64,000 nt of DNA from a virus, in IMG/VR virus record IMGVR_UViG_3300030331_002523, positions 29,894 to 93,893 of that record; one strand, written 5' to 3'. The translations under genes and the position numbers were made by a program. The notes beneath the pieces were generated by a model. The model worked only from the letters and a program-made list of their open reading frames with translations, was not told where the DNA came from and made no database searches. Of the stretch, positions 25,939 through 33,771 are shown in pieces; the first letter of the stretch is position 1, and every line of letters starts with the position of its first letter.

Positions 25939-26214
25939 ATGCCAGCAAAGAGAAACTATAAAAGGGAATATAAGAAGTTCCAGTCCTCTACTAAAGCAAA
26001 AAAAGATAGAGCGGCTAGAAATAAAGCCCGTAGGCAGGGTCTCAAGGTTGGTAAAGTACGTAGGGGAGATGGAAAAGATCTTCATCACCCAAATGGACCA
26101 CGCTCAAAAAAGACGGTAGTAATGTCATCTTCTAAGAACCGTGGTAAGAAAGAGAAAAGTAGAGTAAAGGGTAGTAAAAGAAACTACCCTAAAACTAGAA
26201 AAAAAAGGGTTTAA
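25939..26214 (+). CDS. Basic protein, KKDRAARNKARR...GDGKDLHH type
   Basis: 91 residues, over 40% Lys/Arg. YKKFQSSTKAKKDRAARNKA followed by GKVRRGDGKDLHHPNG and VVMSSSKNRGKKEKSR recalls a small family frequent near phage structural genes; the GDGKDLHH segment vaguely resembles an HNH fragment. Function unknown. A TATATTATAATGT stretch just upstream matches the extension of the promoter motif found elsewhere, but lacks a perfect TAnnTTTG. Confidence 0.7.
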   Translation: MPAKRNYKREYKKFQSSTKAKKDRAARNKARRQGLKVGKVRRGDGKDLHHPNGPRSKKTVVMSSSKNRGKKEKSRVKGSKRNYPKTRKKRV

Positions 26215-26235
26215 CAAATAAAAAATTAAAAAAAA

Positions 26236-26601
26236 ATGGCATCATCAGTAACAACACAACTAACTATCAGTTCCAATAATGCAACAAGTGATACCTTGAG
26301 CATAGTAGTAAACAAAACATTATCAACTAAAGAACCTATTATAGGTATTGCAAGAGTATCTGTAGGAACAACAGCTGTAGAAGTATTTGCAAAAACTGTG
26401 ACAGATATAACTTATGCATATCTAAAGAATACACATGGTACACACACAATTACTGTATCAGACTCAGTTGCTCCAACAGCATTCTTAACTTTAAGTCCAG
26501 ATGAATTTGCATTCATACCTATAAAGGCCTCTGCTGGATTAAAATTAACTTCATCAGGAGCTGGAGCTGTAGTAGAGTACGCTCTATTCACTAAGAGTTA
26601 A
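26236..26601 (+). CDS. Hypothetical virion decoration-type protein
   Basis: 121 residues, Thr/Ser/Ala/Val-rich with many short beta strands (TQLTISSNNATSDTLSIVVN, ITYAYLKNTHGTHTITVSD) and no Cys. Resembles small phage head or fibre accessory proteins in composition only. Last gene of the rightward block; its 3' end overlaps the convergent gene by 18 bases, so no bidirectional terminator fits between them. A run of A precedes the ATG. Confidence 0.6.
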   Translation: MASSVTTQLTISSNNATSDTLSIVVNKTLSTKEPIIGIARVSVGTTAVEVFAKTVTDITYAYLKNTHGTHTITVSDSVAPTAFLTLSPDEFAFIPIKASAGLKLTSSGAGAVVEYALFTKS

Positions 26602-26814
26602 GACATTCTCAATTAAATATTGTTGAGCCCATTCATATGCGGAAGCTGGATGGTTGAATAGTTTTCTTTTTCTTTTCAACCATCTGGCTCCTTGCTTTTC
26701 ATAGATAGCCATTTCCCACTTTTGTTTGTTATATACGTTGATTTTCTTTTTTACAGGGTGACAAGACACCCAGATCTTATTTTCTAATAAATATAGTATG
26801 TCATCTTTTTCCAT
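26584..26814 (-). CDS. Hypothetical 76-residue protein
   Basis: Charged protein (MEKDDILYLLENKIWVSCHP ... AYEWAQQYLIENVLTLSE) rich in Trp and Lys. Starts directly after the radical SAM gene's stop and overlaps the convergent rightward gene by 18 bases. It is the last gene of the leftward block. No family recognised. Confidence 0.55.
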   Translation of the reverse strand: MEKDDILYLLENKIWVSCHPVKKKINVYNKQKWEMAIYEKQGARWLKRKRKLFNHPASAYEWAQQYLIENVLTLSE

Positions 26815-27651
26815 TTAAAATATATATCTTATAGTGTTTATATTAAAATACGTGGAGTATATCTTTTTGAAATCTCCAAGTAATCTCTTCTTATGTGCCA
26901 GAGGATAGCGCATTACTCCTGATGCATTCTTTGCTTCTCTAGAATACTTCATGATCTCACGTGCCTCATCACTAGCTTTTATCATTTGATTAACATGATT
27001 AGTAAGTGCAATAACTTCACACTTGTTCTCTCCTGCATAAGCGTTGACTTCAGAGAACAGATCATTATACTCTTCTCTCCAACCAGGATAAAACACCAGG
27101 GGACTGTAGTTTAAGTGTACTTCCCATCCTAGCATCTTAAGTCTATCCACATCTTTTATTCTAGAGTGGATCTTCTGCATCTTAGGTTCAAGAATATCTG
27201 AATACTTCTGAGGCATCAAGCTTACCCTCACTCTTGGTGGTTTTTTGAAATGATTCACATCAAGTTTAAGTAATCCTGGATACTTAGTAGCCATAGTACT
27301 ATTTAACCGGGGATGGTCATCAAAGCGCTTAAGGTAATCATGTAAAGGTTCAGGCATAAACTTTTGCATCAGAACTAAATCTGAGTTACAAGCTATGTCT
27401 ACCATTGTATATACTGGATCTTGCTGGTTAGGTACTTTAGTATACCCGGCTTCCCAGTCAAGCACAGACTTAAATATGTCATTAACGTTTTGGTTTACAA
27501 AAACTCTTTTACCATTATATCTTGCCATATAACAATAGGTGTTCACACAGCCCCCCATACATCCGTAGATTATATTGGGAGCTATGCAATCAGAACTATT
27601 ATTGTTGGTCTTTGTAACGAGAGTCTTTGTCTTTTGGTATTTGACTGCCAT
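26815..27651 (-). CDS. Radical SAM protein, spore photoproduct lyase-like
   Basis: 278 residues. CMGGCVNTYCYMARY holds three cysteines (31, 35, 40; C-x3-C-x4-C) suited to a 4Fe-4S cluster, and the sequence continues through strands such as YTMVDIACNSDLVL, VRVSLMPQKY and KCEVIALTNHVNQ as in a TIM-barrel radical SAM enzyme. Phage proteins of this kind are often called DNA repair photolyase or spore photoproduct lyase (SplB-like), which reverses a UV thymine lesion. The spacing differs from the classical CxxxCxxC, so the reaction is uncertain. Position beside uracil-DNA glycosylase suggests a DNA repair role. Confidence 0.6.
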   Translation of the reverse strand: MAVKYQKTKTLVTKTNNNSSDCIAPNIIYGCMGGCVNTYCYMARYNGKRVFVNQNVNDIFKSVLDWEAGYTKVPNQQDPVYTMVDIACNSDLVLMQKFMPEPLHDYLKRFDDHPRLNSTMATKYPGLLKLDVNHFKKPPRVRVSLMPQKYSDILEPKMQKIHSRIKDVDRLKMLGWEVHLNYSPLVFYPGWREEYNDLFSEVNAYAGENKCEVIALTNHVNQMIKASDEAREIMKYSREAKNASGVMRYPLAHKKRLLGDFKKIYSTYFNINTIRYIF

Positions 27652-27724
27652 TATCTATCTCTTTACTTATTATATTAAAAGCAACAATAAGAATTATAAA
27701 AAAAATTATATGGCCAATAGTCAT
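27599..27724 (-). CDS. Tiny single-helix membrane protein
   Basis: 41 residues: MTIGHIIFFIILIVAFNIIS helix followed by a polar tail rich in Lys, Asp and Gln. Its ATG overlaps the upstream stop (ATGA), a coupling signature, while its 3' end overlaps the radical SAM gene by 53 bases. One of several such proteins in the leftward block. Function unknown. Confidence 0.5.
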   Translation of the reverse strand: MTIGHIIFFIILIVAFNIISKEIDNGSQIPKDKDSRYKDQQ

Positions 27725-28035
27725 TCTTTTACCTTAAAAACTATTGTAGGAACCCACTCTGGTGGTTCTCCTGGATCATAATTACTTTCATAATGATTAC
27801 TTTCTTCTAGGATTTCATAATCCTCTTTTAAATAATCTGTTACTTTTTTCCAAACTTTTCCAGGTACAATACCACGGCCATATCTAAACTTCATAATAAG
27901 TTTATCTTCCTGCTGATTGTACCTTATACTAGGAGAGTATTGATTATATTCATTTACTTTTAGAACATGTTCTATGATATAATATTCTAAATCATCAACG
28001 TTTGCAACTTCATCTTTATTCCAATCCATTACCAT
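27721..28035 (-). CDS. Hypothetical 104-residue protein
   Basis: Acidic, Tyr-rich protein (VDDLEYYIIEHVLKVNEYNQ ... EPPEWVPTIVFKVKE) with no recognised domain. Overlaps the uracil-DNA glycosylase stop by a few bases; the start may be 28035 or the second in-frame ATG at 28029. Confidence 0.6.
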   Translation of the reverse strand: MVMDWNKDEVANVDDLEYYIIEHVLKVNEYNQYSPSIRYNQQEDKLIMKFRYGRGIVPGKVWKKVTDYLKEDYEILEESNHYESNYDPGEPPEWVPTIVFKVKE

Positions 28036-28739
28036 TCAATCTCTTTATGACCTAACTCTCTTAGATTCTTATTAATATTTATAAATAGATTACCTGAATC
28101 CCATTTACCTCCTCTATATGCAGCCGCAGCTGGATGAACTACAAAATGTTTGTGATGATCATTAGAAATAGATTTAGCAAATGGTTTTGCTTTAGCACCC
28201 ATAAATACAAACTGAAGATTGTTAGGATGATCAGCTAAAATATGTGCAAATATACATTGACTCCAATGTTTCCATATATTAACATGAGCTCCTATGTTAT
28301 CTACTTCACATGTAAGTGCGGTGTTTAACATAAGCACGCCTTGCTTAGACCATCTACTTAGATCACAGTCTCTGGTTGCATCTGGATACTGTGTTTGTAG
28401 TTCATCAAATATATACCTCAACGATGGTTGTTCCTTATTAGTCTTTGAACAACTAAATGCTATTCCGTCAGCAACTCCTTCTTGAGGGTATGGATCTTGT
28501 CCAACAATAACAACTTTAAGATCTCTATATGGGCACATCTCATATGCTTTAAGTAAATCAGGAAATTTTGGTGTAAACTTCTTACCATTATCAACTTCCT
28601 TAGCTAACGCTAGTAGTGGATCAGAGAATGCTTTAGAATTTACTATATTCCAAAGCGCCTCTACCCAACCTTCATATGGACTCTCAGCAGCATCTGAGAG
28701 CTTATTCATAAATTTTTCTTGAATTTCTTTAACGTCCAT
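28029..28739 (-). CDS. ung: Uracil-DNA glycosylase, family 1
   Basis: 236 residues from the ATG at 28739; the frame extends to an ATG at 28766, but a tiny gene ends here and overlaps this start. The enzyme removes uracil from DNA, starting base-excision repair. Motif A is VIVGQDPYPQEG (GQDPYP where host enzymes have GQDPYH) with the catalytic Asp, followed by VADGIAFS. LMLNTALTCE and the second catalytic motif VVHPAAAAYRGGKW (His retained; the usual HPSPLS is altered) complete the site. The length fits the family. Presence suggests uracil exclusion from phage DNA rather than uracil-substituted DNA. Confidence 0.92.
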   Translation of the reverse strand: MDVKEIQEKFMNKLSDAAESPYEGWVEALWNIVNSKAFSDPLLALAKEVDNGKKFTPKFPDLLKAYEMCPYRDLKVVIVGQDPYPQEGVADGIAFSCSKTNKEQPSLRYIFDELQTQYPDATRDCDLSRWSKQGVLMLNTALTCEVDNIGAHVNIWKHWSQCIFAHILADHPNNLQFVFMGAKAKPFAKSISNDHHKHFVVHPAAAAYRGGKWDSGNLFININKNLRELGHKEIEW

Positions 28740-28857
28740 CTTTATCTCTATTAATATTTTTATCAATACCCTTCTCTATCTGAGAAGCTATATATATGCC
28801 AGCAAGTATTCCAGCTGCTAATACAAATATGTGAGTTGTTATGTATATTGTTTCCAT
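28729..28857 (-). CDS. Tiny single-helix membrane protein
   Basis: 42 residues: an N-terminal helix (METIYITTHIFVLAAGILAG) then a charged tail (KGIDKNINRDKDGR). Its 3' end overlaps the uracil-DNA glycosylase start by 11 bases and its start overlaps the zinc-ribbon gene by 19. Function unknown. Confidence 0.55.
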   Translation of the reverse strand: METIYITTHIFVLAAGILAGIYIASQIEKGIDKNINRDKDGR

Positions 28858-28976
28858 AATTTTTGTTTTTTAATTAAAGGTTTTCCACAGCAAAGACAAT
28901 CATCATACTCTTCTCCTTGCGGTTGTATATTATATACTTTACAATGTTTACATCTTATAACTTTATCTTTATTCAT
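28839..28976 (-). CDS. Small zinc-ribbon-like protein
   Basis: 45 residues with two CxxC knuckles: IRCKHCKVY near the start and DDCLCCGKPL about 18 residues later, ending in a Lys-rich tail. The pattern suits one zinc ribbon binding nucleic acid or a protein partner. It lies just downstream of the tRNA gene in the leftward operon and is otherwise unrecognised. Confidence 0.6.
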   Translation of the reverse strand: MNKDKVIRCKHCKVYNIQPQGEEYDDCLCCGKPLIKKQKLWKQYT

Positions 28977-28990
28977 ATGTTTAATTTTAG

Positions 28991-29064
28991 TACACCCAGT
29001 AGGACTTGAACCTACAACCTACAGCTTAGAAGGCTGTTGCTCTATCCAATTGAGCTATGGGTGC
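28991..29064 (-). tRNA. tRNA-Arg (anticodon UCU)
   Basis: The minus strand folds into a normal cloverleaf of 74 nt: acceptor GCACCCA with TGGGTGT (one G-U pair), D-arm AGCTC/GAGC region, anticodon stem ACAGC/GCTGT around loop CTTCTAA with TCT at 34-36, and T-arm GTAGG-TTCAAGT-CCTAC. The discriminator is A and no CCA is encoded. TCT reads AGA and AGG; AGA is by far the main Arg codon in this phage, so the tRNA probably supports phage translation. Confidence 0.95.
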
Positions 29065-29068
29065 ATAA

Positions 29069-29105
29069 AGGGCCCAGCAAGAAAATTACAAAGACGCCAG
29101 GCCCT
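29069..29105 (-). terminator. GC-rich hairpin between a coding gene and the tRNA
   Basis: AGGGCC (29069-29074) pairs with GGCCCT (29100-29105), enclosing about 25 nt. On the minus strand it follows the gene ending at 29120 and is followed by TTTAT and then the tRNA 5' end. It may be a weak terminator or a processing signal for release of the tRNA. Confidence 0.5.
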
Positions 29106-29119
29106 CAAACAACAACACT

Positions 29120-29602
29120 TTACTTTTTAAGATTATTTAATCTATCTAGTTCAAAGTCAAGATGATTCTTGGCTTTTACTATATCTTCTATATGTTTATC
29201 AATATCCTCCATACCTTGTTCATATTTTTTACCACAACGTAAAAGGTATGCAACAGAGTTACCAACATTATAGGATAGGTCAAAGTCTTCAACAACTTTG
29301 CGTGCTTCATAACCGTAAGTTTTTCCTATATAATAGTTAGGAATCTTTTTTTCTGAGTAATCTACTTTTTCTTTTTCCATTTGTTCTTTATTTATTTTAT
29401 TAAACTCCTCAAAGGTGTAGCTTTTATTGAATTCAAACCCAGGAGGACAACTCATTGTTACTTCAAAATCTATTGGTTTTTTATGATTAGTGACAGAATA
29501 ACCGTAGTTATTACAGACTCTGCCCATATCCCAGTAATGTTTATTTTTACCTGTTAGTTTACAGATCAAATATATTAGCAGCTTGATCAAACGTGCTTTC
29601 AT
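29120..29602 (-). CDS. DUF3310/SaV-like protein
   Basis: 160 residues. The C-terminal half (KTYGYEARKVVEDFDLSYNV then GNSVAYLLRCGKKYEQGMED and DIVKAKNHLDFELDRL) matches the helical phage family DUF3310 (SaV-like): G-N-x-x-x-Y-L-x-R-x-G-x-K followed by a paired-helix segment. Members are small phage proteins, sometimes annotated as nucleotide kinase, with little functional proof. The N-terminal half is unrecognised. Overlaps the upstream DUF932 gene by 44 bases. Confidence 0.65.
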   Translation of the reverse strand: MKARLIKLLIYLICKLTGKNKHYWDMGRVCNNYGYSVTNHKKPIDFEVTMSCPPGFEFNKSYTFEEFNKINKEQMEKEKVDYSEKKIPNYYIGKTYGYEARKVVEDFDLSYNVGNSVAYLLRCGKKYEQGMEDIDKHIEDIVKAKNHLDFELDRLNNLKK

Positions 29603-30398
29603 CTAATTCTATTTCTTGAGGAATATCTACATCATCCTCTGGTTCTTTAACTTGGTCCCTGTTTTGTAATTGAGAGTTACTTAGTAGCTCTGCAACCATA
29701 AACTCATGAAACTTAGATTGCTTTTCCATCCACGTTCTAGGATGATTAACCTTAAATGCATGAGTAACATGATTGTAAAACATCCATGCGGTATCTGGAT
29801 CTACTCCATAGTTATATGAAGGATCAGACATCTCAGCCTTTACAATGCTTAGTTGTTGTGAGTCAATAAGTTTCTCATCAATAAACAAACGCCCAGCAAA
29901 CTCAGCCTGCTCCTTAGTAGATAAAGAAACATTTTTCATTTCATCTTTATCTTGTATTAGTTGAGCATAACTATGTTTAGCTTGACCCAGTTGTCTAGCA
30001 ATAGTAAGAGCAATGTCTGCATTAGCAGTTCCAGTATGTTTACGACCGTAGTTGGCCATATCTCCCTTAATCATTCCATTATTGCAAACAAACACATAAG
30101 CACCTATCCCGCATTGGAACCTTGTGCTTTTGTCATATGAATTAGTCCAGGCAAACATCATACCTAACTCTGAGTCAGAGCTATTTGTATTAATATGATA
30201 TATACCTTGCGCTACATTAGCATTCAGGTTAGACCTGAAGACACTTTTGGTTATCTTCAGGTTGTGCTGATCTAGTAGCTTCTTTGTATGATCCATTACT
30301 TCCTTGTGAGAGACAACGGTATATGTCTTTCCATGGCTTGGTAATGGGGCAGTTTCTAGATAAGTCTTAGAGACTTGAGTTGGTTTTGAATGTCCCAT
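29559..30398 (-). CDS. DUF932 family protein
   Basis: 279 residues from MGHSKPTQ at 30398; an earlier in-frame ATG (30449) would run into the DNA polymerase gene. HNLKITKSVFRSNLNANVAQ, MMFAWTNSYDKSTRFQCGIG and AYVFVCNNGMIKGDMANYGR are typical of DUF932, a family of phage and plasmid proteins of unknown function that often lie near replication genes. The C-terminus is acidic (EPEDDVDIPQEIELDESTFD). Located directly downstream of the DNA polymerase, it is probably a replication accessory (inference). Confidence 0.8.
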   Translation of the reverse strand: MGHSKPTQVSKTYLETAPLPSHGKTYTVVSHKEVMDHTKKLLDQHNLKITKSVFRSNLNANVAQGIYHINTNSSDSELGMMFAWTNSYDKSTRFQCGIGAYVFVCNNGMIKGDMANYGRKHTGTANADIALTIARQLGQAKHSYAQLIQDKDEMKNVSLSTKEQAEFAGRLFIDEKLIDSQQLSIVKAEMSDPSYNYGVDPDTAWMFYNHVTHAFKVNHPRTWMEKQSKFHEFMVAELLSNSQLQNRDQVKEPEDDVDIPQEIELDESTFDQAANIFDL

Positions 30399-30423
30399 AT
30401 TTTTTCTTTCAAAGTTAATAAAA

Positions 30424-32412
30424 TTATTTAAATAAATCAAGCTGTCCACAGCTTATTCCTAAGATATTATCTATCTCTTTTTCAATAGCTTGCTGATAAT
30501 ATTTATAGTTAATATCATAGGTATCCCACTTAGGGTTCAGAGTCATCTTATTATAGACTGTAGCTAACCATGGACCTGACTCAAGTTGAATCATACGTCC
30601 ATCATTTTTGTTTACCTTAATAAGCTTACTACCTCTATTAGAGATATAATATCTATTTATCTTTTGTAAATTGTCAACAGTAAGATTGTTATCTTTAAGA
30701 TACTGTGATGTTACCTGCCAACCACTGTTAGTTTTACTACCTATACAATAATCCAGAATGTTTTGATTCTGTTGTAAATATACTTGTGGTAAAACACCGT
30801 TTACAAAATATTCATAGATACCTTTTGGAATAACTAGTTTAGACTTATTCTTATGCATAGCTAGATCTGTAAACTCAAACCTACCTTTACATTTAACAGG
30901 AGCATAGTAGAATTTATCCTTATCTGTTTTAAATAGATAATGAGGATTCTTCTGCTTAAGTTCTCTAAACTTTGTTAGATCTGTCTCAATATATTTAAAG
31001 ATACCAATATAGTTATTGACATCACCAAATACAATCTTTTGATACTGATCATGCTCAAGTTGCAACATAGTTATCTCTTCCCATTTCTTACATACCTTCA
31101 TATAAGTTTCAATAGCAGTTTTAGGAATCATAGTCTCTATACCATCTGTATTCTGCATAATAGCAATGGCCTCTGGTATTGCTTCCATGATCATCTCATA
31201 AAGCATCATCAAGGTTAACTGACCATTAATTGTAATACGCATAGTAAACTCCGGATCATATAGAAAAGAATTCTTATCATTAGAAAGACCATATGTACTA
31301 TTAAGTATAATCTTGTATACATAGTTCATAGGATTACTCTTAGGAATCTTTTTTCTTTCATTAAAGAACCATTCATACTGATCACAAAACTGTTGTGCTG
31401 GAAAGTGTCCTGGAGACCATTTATTCTTAATAGCCAAGTTAGGATAGAAGCTTGTAACATCTGAAGACATTATAACCATATCTTCTGTCTCTTCAAACAC
31501 CCCCGCTCTTGTTGCACCATGTACACCACCTAAGCCAAAGTCTGTTTTAACACCCCGGTATTTTACACTATACTTAAAAGCACCTTTGATACTCAACGGA
31601 TCAAGTTCAACAGTCCTAAATCTATCAAGAAGACTATTAAACTCTGCTGTCTCAAACTTAATATAAGGTAATATAATATCTTCAAGTTTAATAACACGTC
31701 TAAAAGTTCTTAATTGCTTAAGGTCCCGCTTGGGTATATTAAGCTCCTTACTAAGATAGTAACTAAATAACTCTTTAGATATTCTTGGCTCTGATGCATT
31801 TAGTAGATTAATACCATAACGTTTAGATAAATCCAATCTTAGTGCAATCAAACTTTTTGATTTATTATATATCTCCTCTGTTGCTTCCACATCATTAATA
31901 CAATACTCAATGATCATATCAATCTCTTCTTGAGTAGTTATCTCTGTGTCATGCTCAATAGGCATATCAAGAATATTATTCCAATCCATTGTATACTCAA
32001 TCCATTTAAGACTAGACCGCTTGGCCATATTGTCCCAATGATTAAGTTTGTATACATCAATATGTGGTATCTTTAGATCCCATGGTGCATAGGGCGGAAA
32101 GTTTCTATTATTAATTAAGTCAATAGTTTTTTGTGCAAAGTCATAAATCTTCCTTGCAAACACTTCACCTTTACCCCACTGTTCATGGTTCTCCATTATA
32201 TGGTTGGTTACTTGTCCATCAAAAGCTAATCCATTAAAGGATATGTGAAAAGATCTTTCTTCTACATTTTCTCTCAAGAAATCTATAAAAGAATCAGAAT
32301 CATCTCTTAGCTCATGAATGACAAAAACCCTTGTATCATTGCTTTTATAATGTTTGAACACTGCAACAAAGCAATTGCATAGTGTTTCATAATCCATGAC
32401 CCAGTGATTCAT
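30424..32412 (-). CDS. DNA polymerase, family B with 3'-5' exonuclease
   Basis: 662 residues, replicates the phage genome. Exonuclease sites: Exo I MDYET (D7, E9), Exo II FNGLAFD (N60, D65), Exo III Y170-x3-D174. Polymerase motifs: A is SSDVTSFYP (D318), B is KIILNSTYG (K367 to G375), and C is QNTDGIE (N421-T-D423), where the usual first Asp of DTD is Asn while the second, metal-binding Asp is kept. NTDG is, as I recall, seen in other phage family B enzymes. The protein is short and has no separate palm insertion obvious to me, so priming mode is not clear; a Toprim primase and DnaB helicase encoded upstream argue for RNA priming. Two tiny membrane-protein genes precede it. Confidence 0.9.
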   Translation of the reverse strand: MNHWVMDYETLCNCFVAVFKHYKSNDTRVFVIHELRDDSDSFIDFLRENVEERSFHISFNGLAFDGQVTNHIMENHEQWGKGEVFARKIYDFAQKTIDLINNRNFPPYAPWDLKIPHIDVYKLNHWDNMAKRSSLKWIEYTMDWNNILDMPIEHDTEITTQEEIDMIIEYCINDVEATEEIYNKSKSLIALRLDLSKRYGINLLNASEPRISKELFSYYLSKELNIPKRDLKQLRTFRRVIKLEDIILPYIKFETAEFNSLLDRFRTVELDPLSIKGAFKYSVKYRGVKTDFGLGGVHGATRAGVFEETEDMVIMSSDVTSFYPNLAIKNKWSPGHFPAQQFCDQYEWFFNERKKIPKSNPMNYVYKIILNSTYGLSNDKNSFLYDPEFTMRITINGQLTLMMLYEMIMEAIPEAIAIMQNTDGIETMIPKTAIETYMKVCKKWEEITMLQLEHDQYQKIVFGDVNNYIGIFKYIETDLTKFRELKQKNPHYLFKTDKDKFYYAPVKCKGRFEFTDLAMHKNKSKLVIPKGIYEYFVNGVLPQVYLQQNQNILDYCIGSKTNSGWQVTSQYLKDNNLTVDNLQKINRYYISNRGSKLIKVNKNDGRMIQLESGPWLATVYNKMTLNPKWDTYDINYKYYQQAIEKEIDNILGISCGQLDLFK

Positions 32413-32413
32413 A

Positions 32414-32506
32414 CTAATAAAATATAAATGTTAATATCAATGTAACTAATATACCAATAATGCCTATGGTAAATCCTAACATAGCATCATCATAATTATT
32501 TTTCAT
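32414..32506 (-). CDS. Tiny membrane protein, 30 residues
   Basis: MKNNYDDAMLGFTIGIIGIL plus a second hydrophobic stretch: essentially one long transmembrane helix after a short polar start. Ends 1 base before the DNA polymerase ATG and starts within the preceding tiny gene (11-base overlap). Function unknown. Confidence 0.5.
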   Translation of the reverse strand: MKNNYDDAMLGFTIGIIGILVTLILTFIFY

Positions 32507-32651
32507 CTTTATCTTTTCTATATTTTTCTTCCCACCTAGTCATATTTTCTATAAGTTGTTTTTGGTTTTCTATTTGATTAGCTTGTCTAACACATATCTT
32601 AATCAATCTAAATATAAAATATAAAACCAGTATTGTAGTTAATGCTACCAT
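32496..32651 (-). CDS. Small membrane-anchored helical protein
   Basis: 51 residues: an N-terminal hydrophobic helix (MVALTTILVLYFIFRLIKIC) and a charged helical tail (TRWEEKYRKDKDEK). Overlaps the next tiny gene. Type and spacing match other small membrane proteins in this block. Function unknown. Confidence 0.55.
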   Translation of the reverse strand: MVALTTILVLYFIFRLIKICVRQANQIENQKQLIENMTRWEEKYRKDKDEK

Positions 32652-32667
32652 AATTTAAAATTTTTAG

Positions 32668-32696
32668 CAAAAGAAAGGGGACCGAAGCCCCCTCTC
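32668..32696 (-). terminator. Rho-independent-type terminator with UUCG loop
   Basis: On the minus strand GGGGGC-TTCG-GTCCCC forms a very stable hairpin closed by a UUCG tetraloop (core 32677-32692), followed by a U-rich tract TTTCTTTTGC. It lies just after the gene ending at 32721 and before the small membrane-protein genes, so it splits the leftward block into transcription units. Confidence 0.8.
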
Positions 32697-32720
32697 ATTG
32701 CATTCACACAAATAAAATAG

Positions 32721-33176
32721 TTAAGAAACTATGTTAAGATTAGTTGCCTTTGCAGAACTCATGTTCTTGTTATAAGGCTCAGGATCTTTTGTTAAAAATC
32801 CTTCAATGTCATATTTATTTTTGCTTATATTGATACCAAAAGTTTCAACAAAGCCTTTGATTTCTTCAGCATCTGTTATATAATACTCTGCATGAGTATC
32901 CAGCATAACTCTCTGCTCTTTAATTTCTTTACCGTTAGCTCTTTTACCTACTCTTAGTTTAACCTCATCTCCATTGTCATCTAACTTAGGGACCATGTGA
33001 TAAGAACCTTTGTAGGTCTTAGATATAACTGCAAGAATTTTACTTCCTGGATCAAATATTGCCTCTACATAAGGACAATCATTTGTTGCAGGCATTAGTT
33101 TAAAGGTCTTATATGGACCCCAGTTTGATGTGGTAATGATCATGTTACCACCAAAACTTATTGATTTTTTTGCCAT
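32721..33176 (-). CDS. Hypothetical 151-residue protein before terminator
   Basis: Mixed strands and helices, with FGGNMIITTSNWGPYKTFKL and DTHAEYYITDAEEIKGFVET; no recognised domain or export signal. Followed by a strong terminator, which suggests a need for a defined transcript end or high expression. Possibly a nucleic-acid-binding protein by context only. Confidence 0.6.
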   Translation of the reverse strand: MAKKSISFGGNMIITTSNWGPYKTFKLMPATNDCPYVEAIFDPGSKILAVISKTYKGSYHMVPKLDDNGDEVKLRVGKRANGKEIKEQRVMLDTHAEYYITDAEEIKGFVETFGINISKNKYDIEGFLTKDPEPYNKNMSSAKATNLNIVS

Positions 33177-33195
33177 AATTTTATATAGTTTTTAA

Positions 33196-33771
33196 TTATT
33201 TTACTCTCAGCAAAGATAGTAATTTTTTATTAAAAATATCCAAATCATCACTCTTTTTCATTGTAAGTTCTTCTTTTTTCAAATTGGGTTTGTCACAAAG
33301 TTCAAAGACTTTATATAACAACTCCGGATCTACTGCTAGTTCTTCAGCATACTCATCATGATAAAACTCAGGATGTAAATATGAATCAACATATATAGCA
33401 ATAGTTCCTTTATCTCCAAAGAAATCTGTAATATTAGTTTTTATTGGCTCACTTATTTTTGAATATCTACCACGTACTATGTGGTTAAAGTCATGACCAA
33501 TGCCAGACATGTCAAAGACATATACATGTTTTGTAGGACTCACTTGAAAATAGTCTTCAAATTTAGAGTTCTGCAAAAGATATAATGTCTCAAACTTTGC
33601 CCAAGCATCAGTCTTCCTTTGTTTATATAAACATATAAATTTTCTATCAACAACACTATAGTAATCTTTCCACGATAAATATGTTTCTACAGGAGTATAA
33701 TCTACACCCCTGCGTATCCCAAGCAATGGATACAAAAACACTTTACTTTTTTGGAAATATTTACTGTGCAT
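33196..33771 (-). CDS. Hypothetical 191-residue protein
   Basis: Aromatic-rich protein (VYVFDMSGIGHDFNHIVRGR, DKGTIAIYVDSYLHPEFYHD) without a recognised domain. Starts at the stop of the PD-(D/E)XK nuclease gene (shared base), so likely co-translated with it. Function unknown. Confidence 0.6.
   Translation of the reverse strand: MHSKYFQKSKVFLYPLLGIRRGVDYTPVETYLSWKDYYSVVDRKFICLYKQRKTDAWAKFETLYLLQNSKFEDYFQVSPTKHVYVFDMSGIGHDFNHIVRGRYSKISEPIKTNITDFFGDKGTIAIYVDSYLHPEFYHDEYAEELAVDPELLYKVFELCDKPNLKKEELTMKKSDDLDIFNKKLLSLLRVK

Noticed and set aside
28831-29130. Rightward open frame of 99 codons
   Set aside because: It is antisense to the tRNA-Arg gene and overlaps two small leftward genes; it has no supporting start context.
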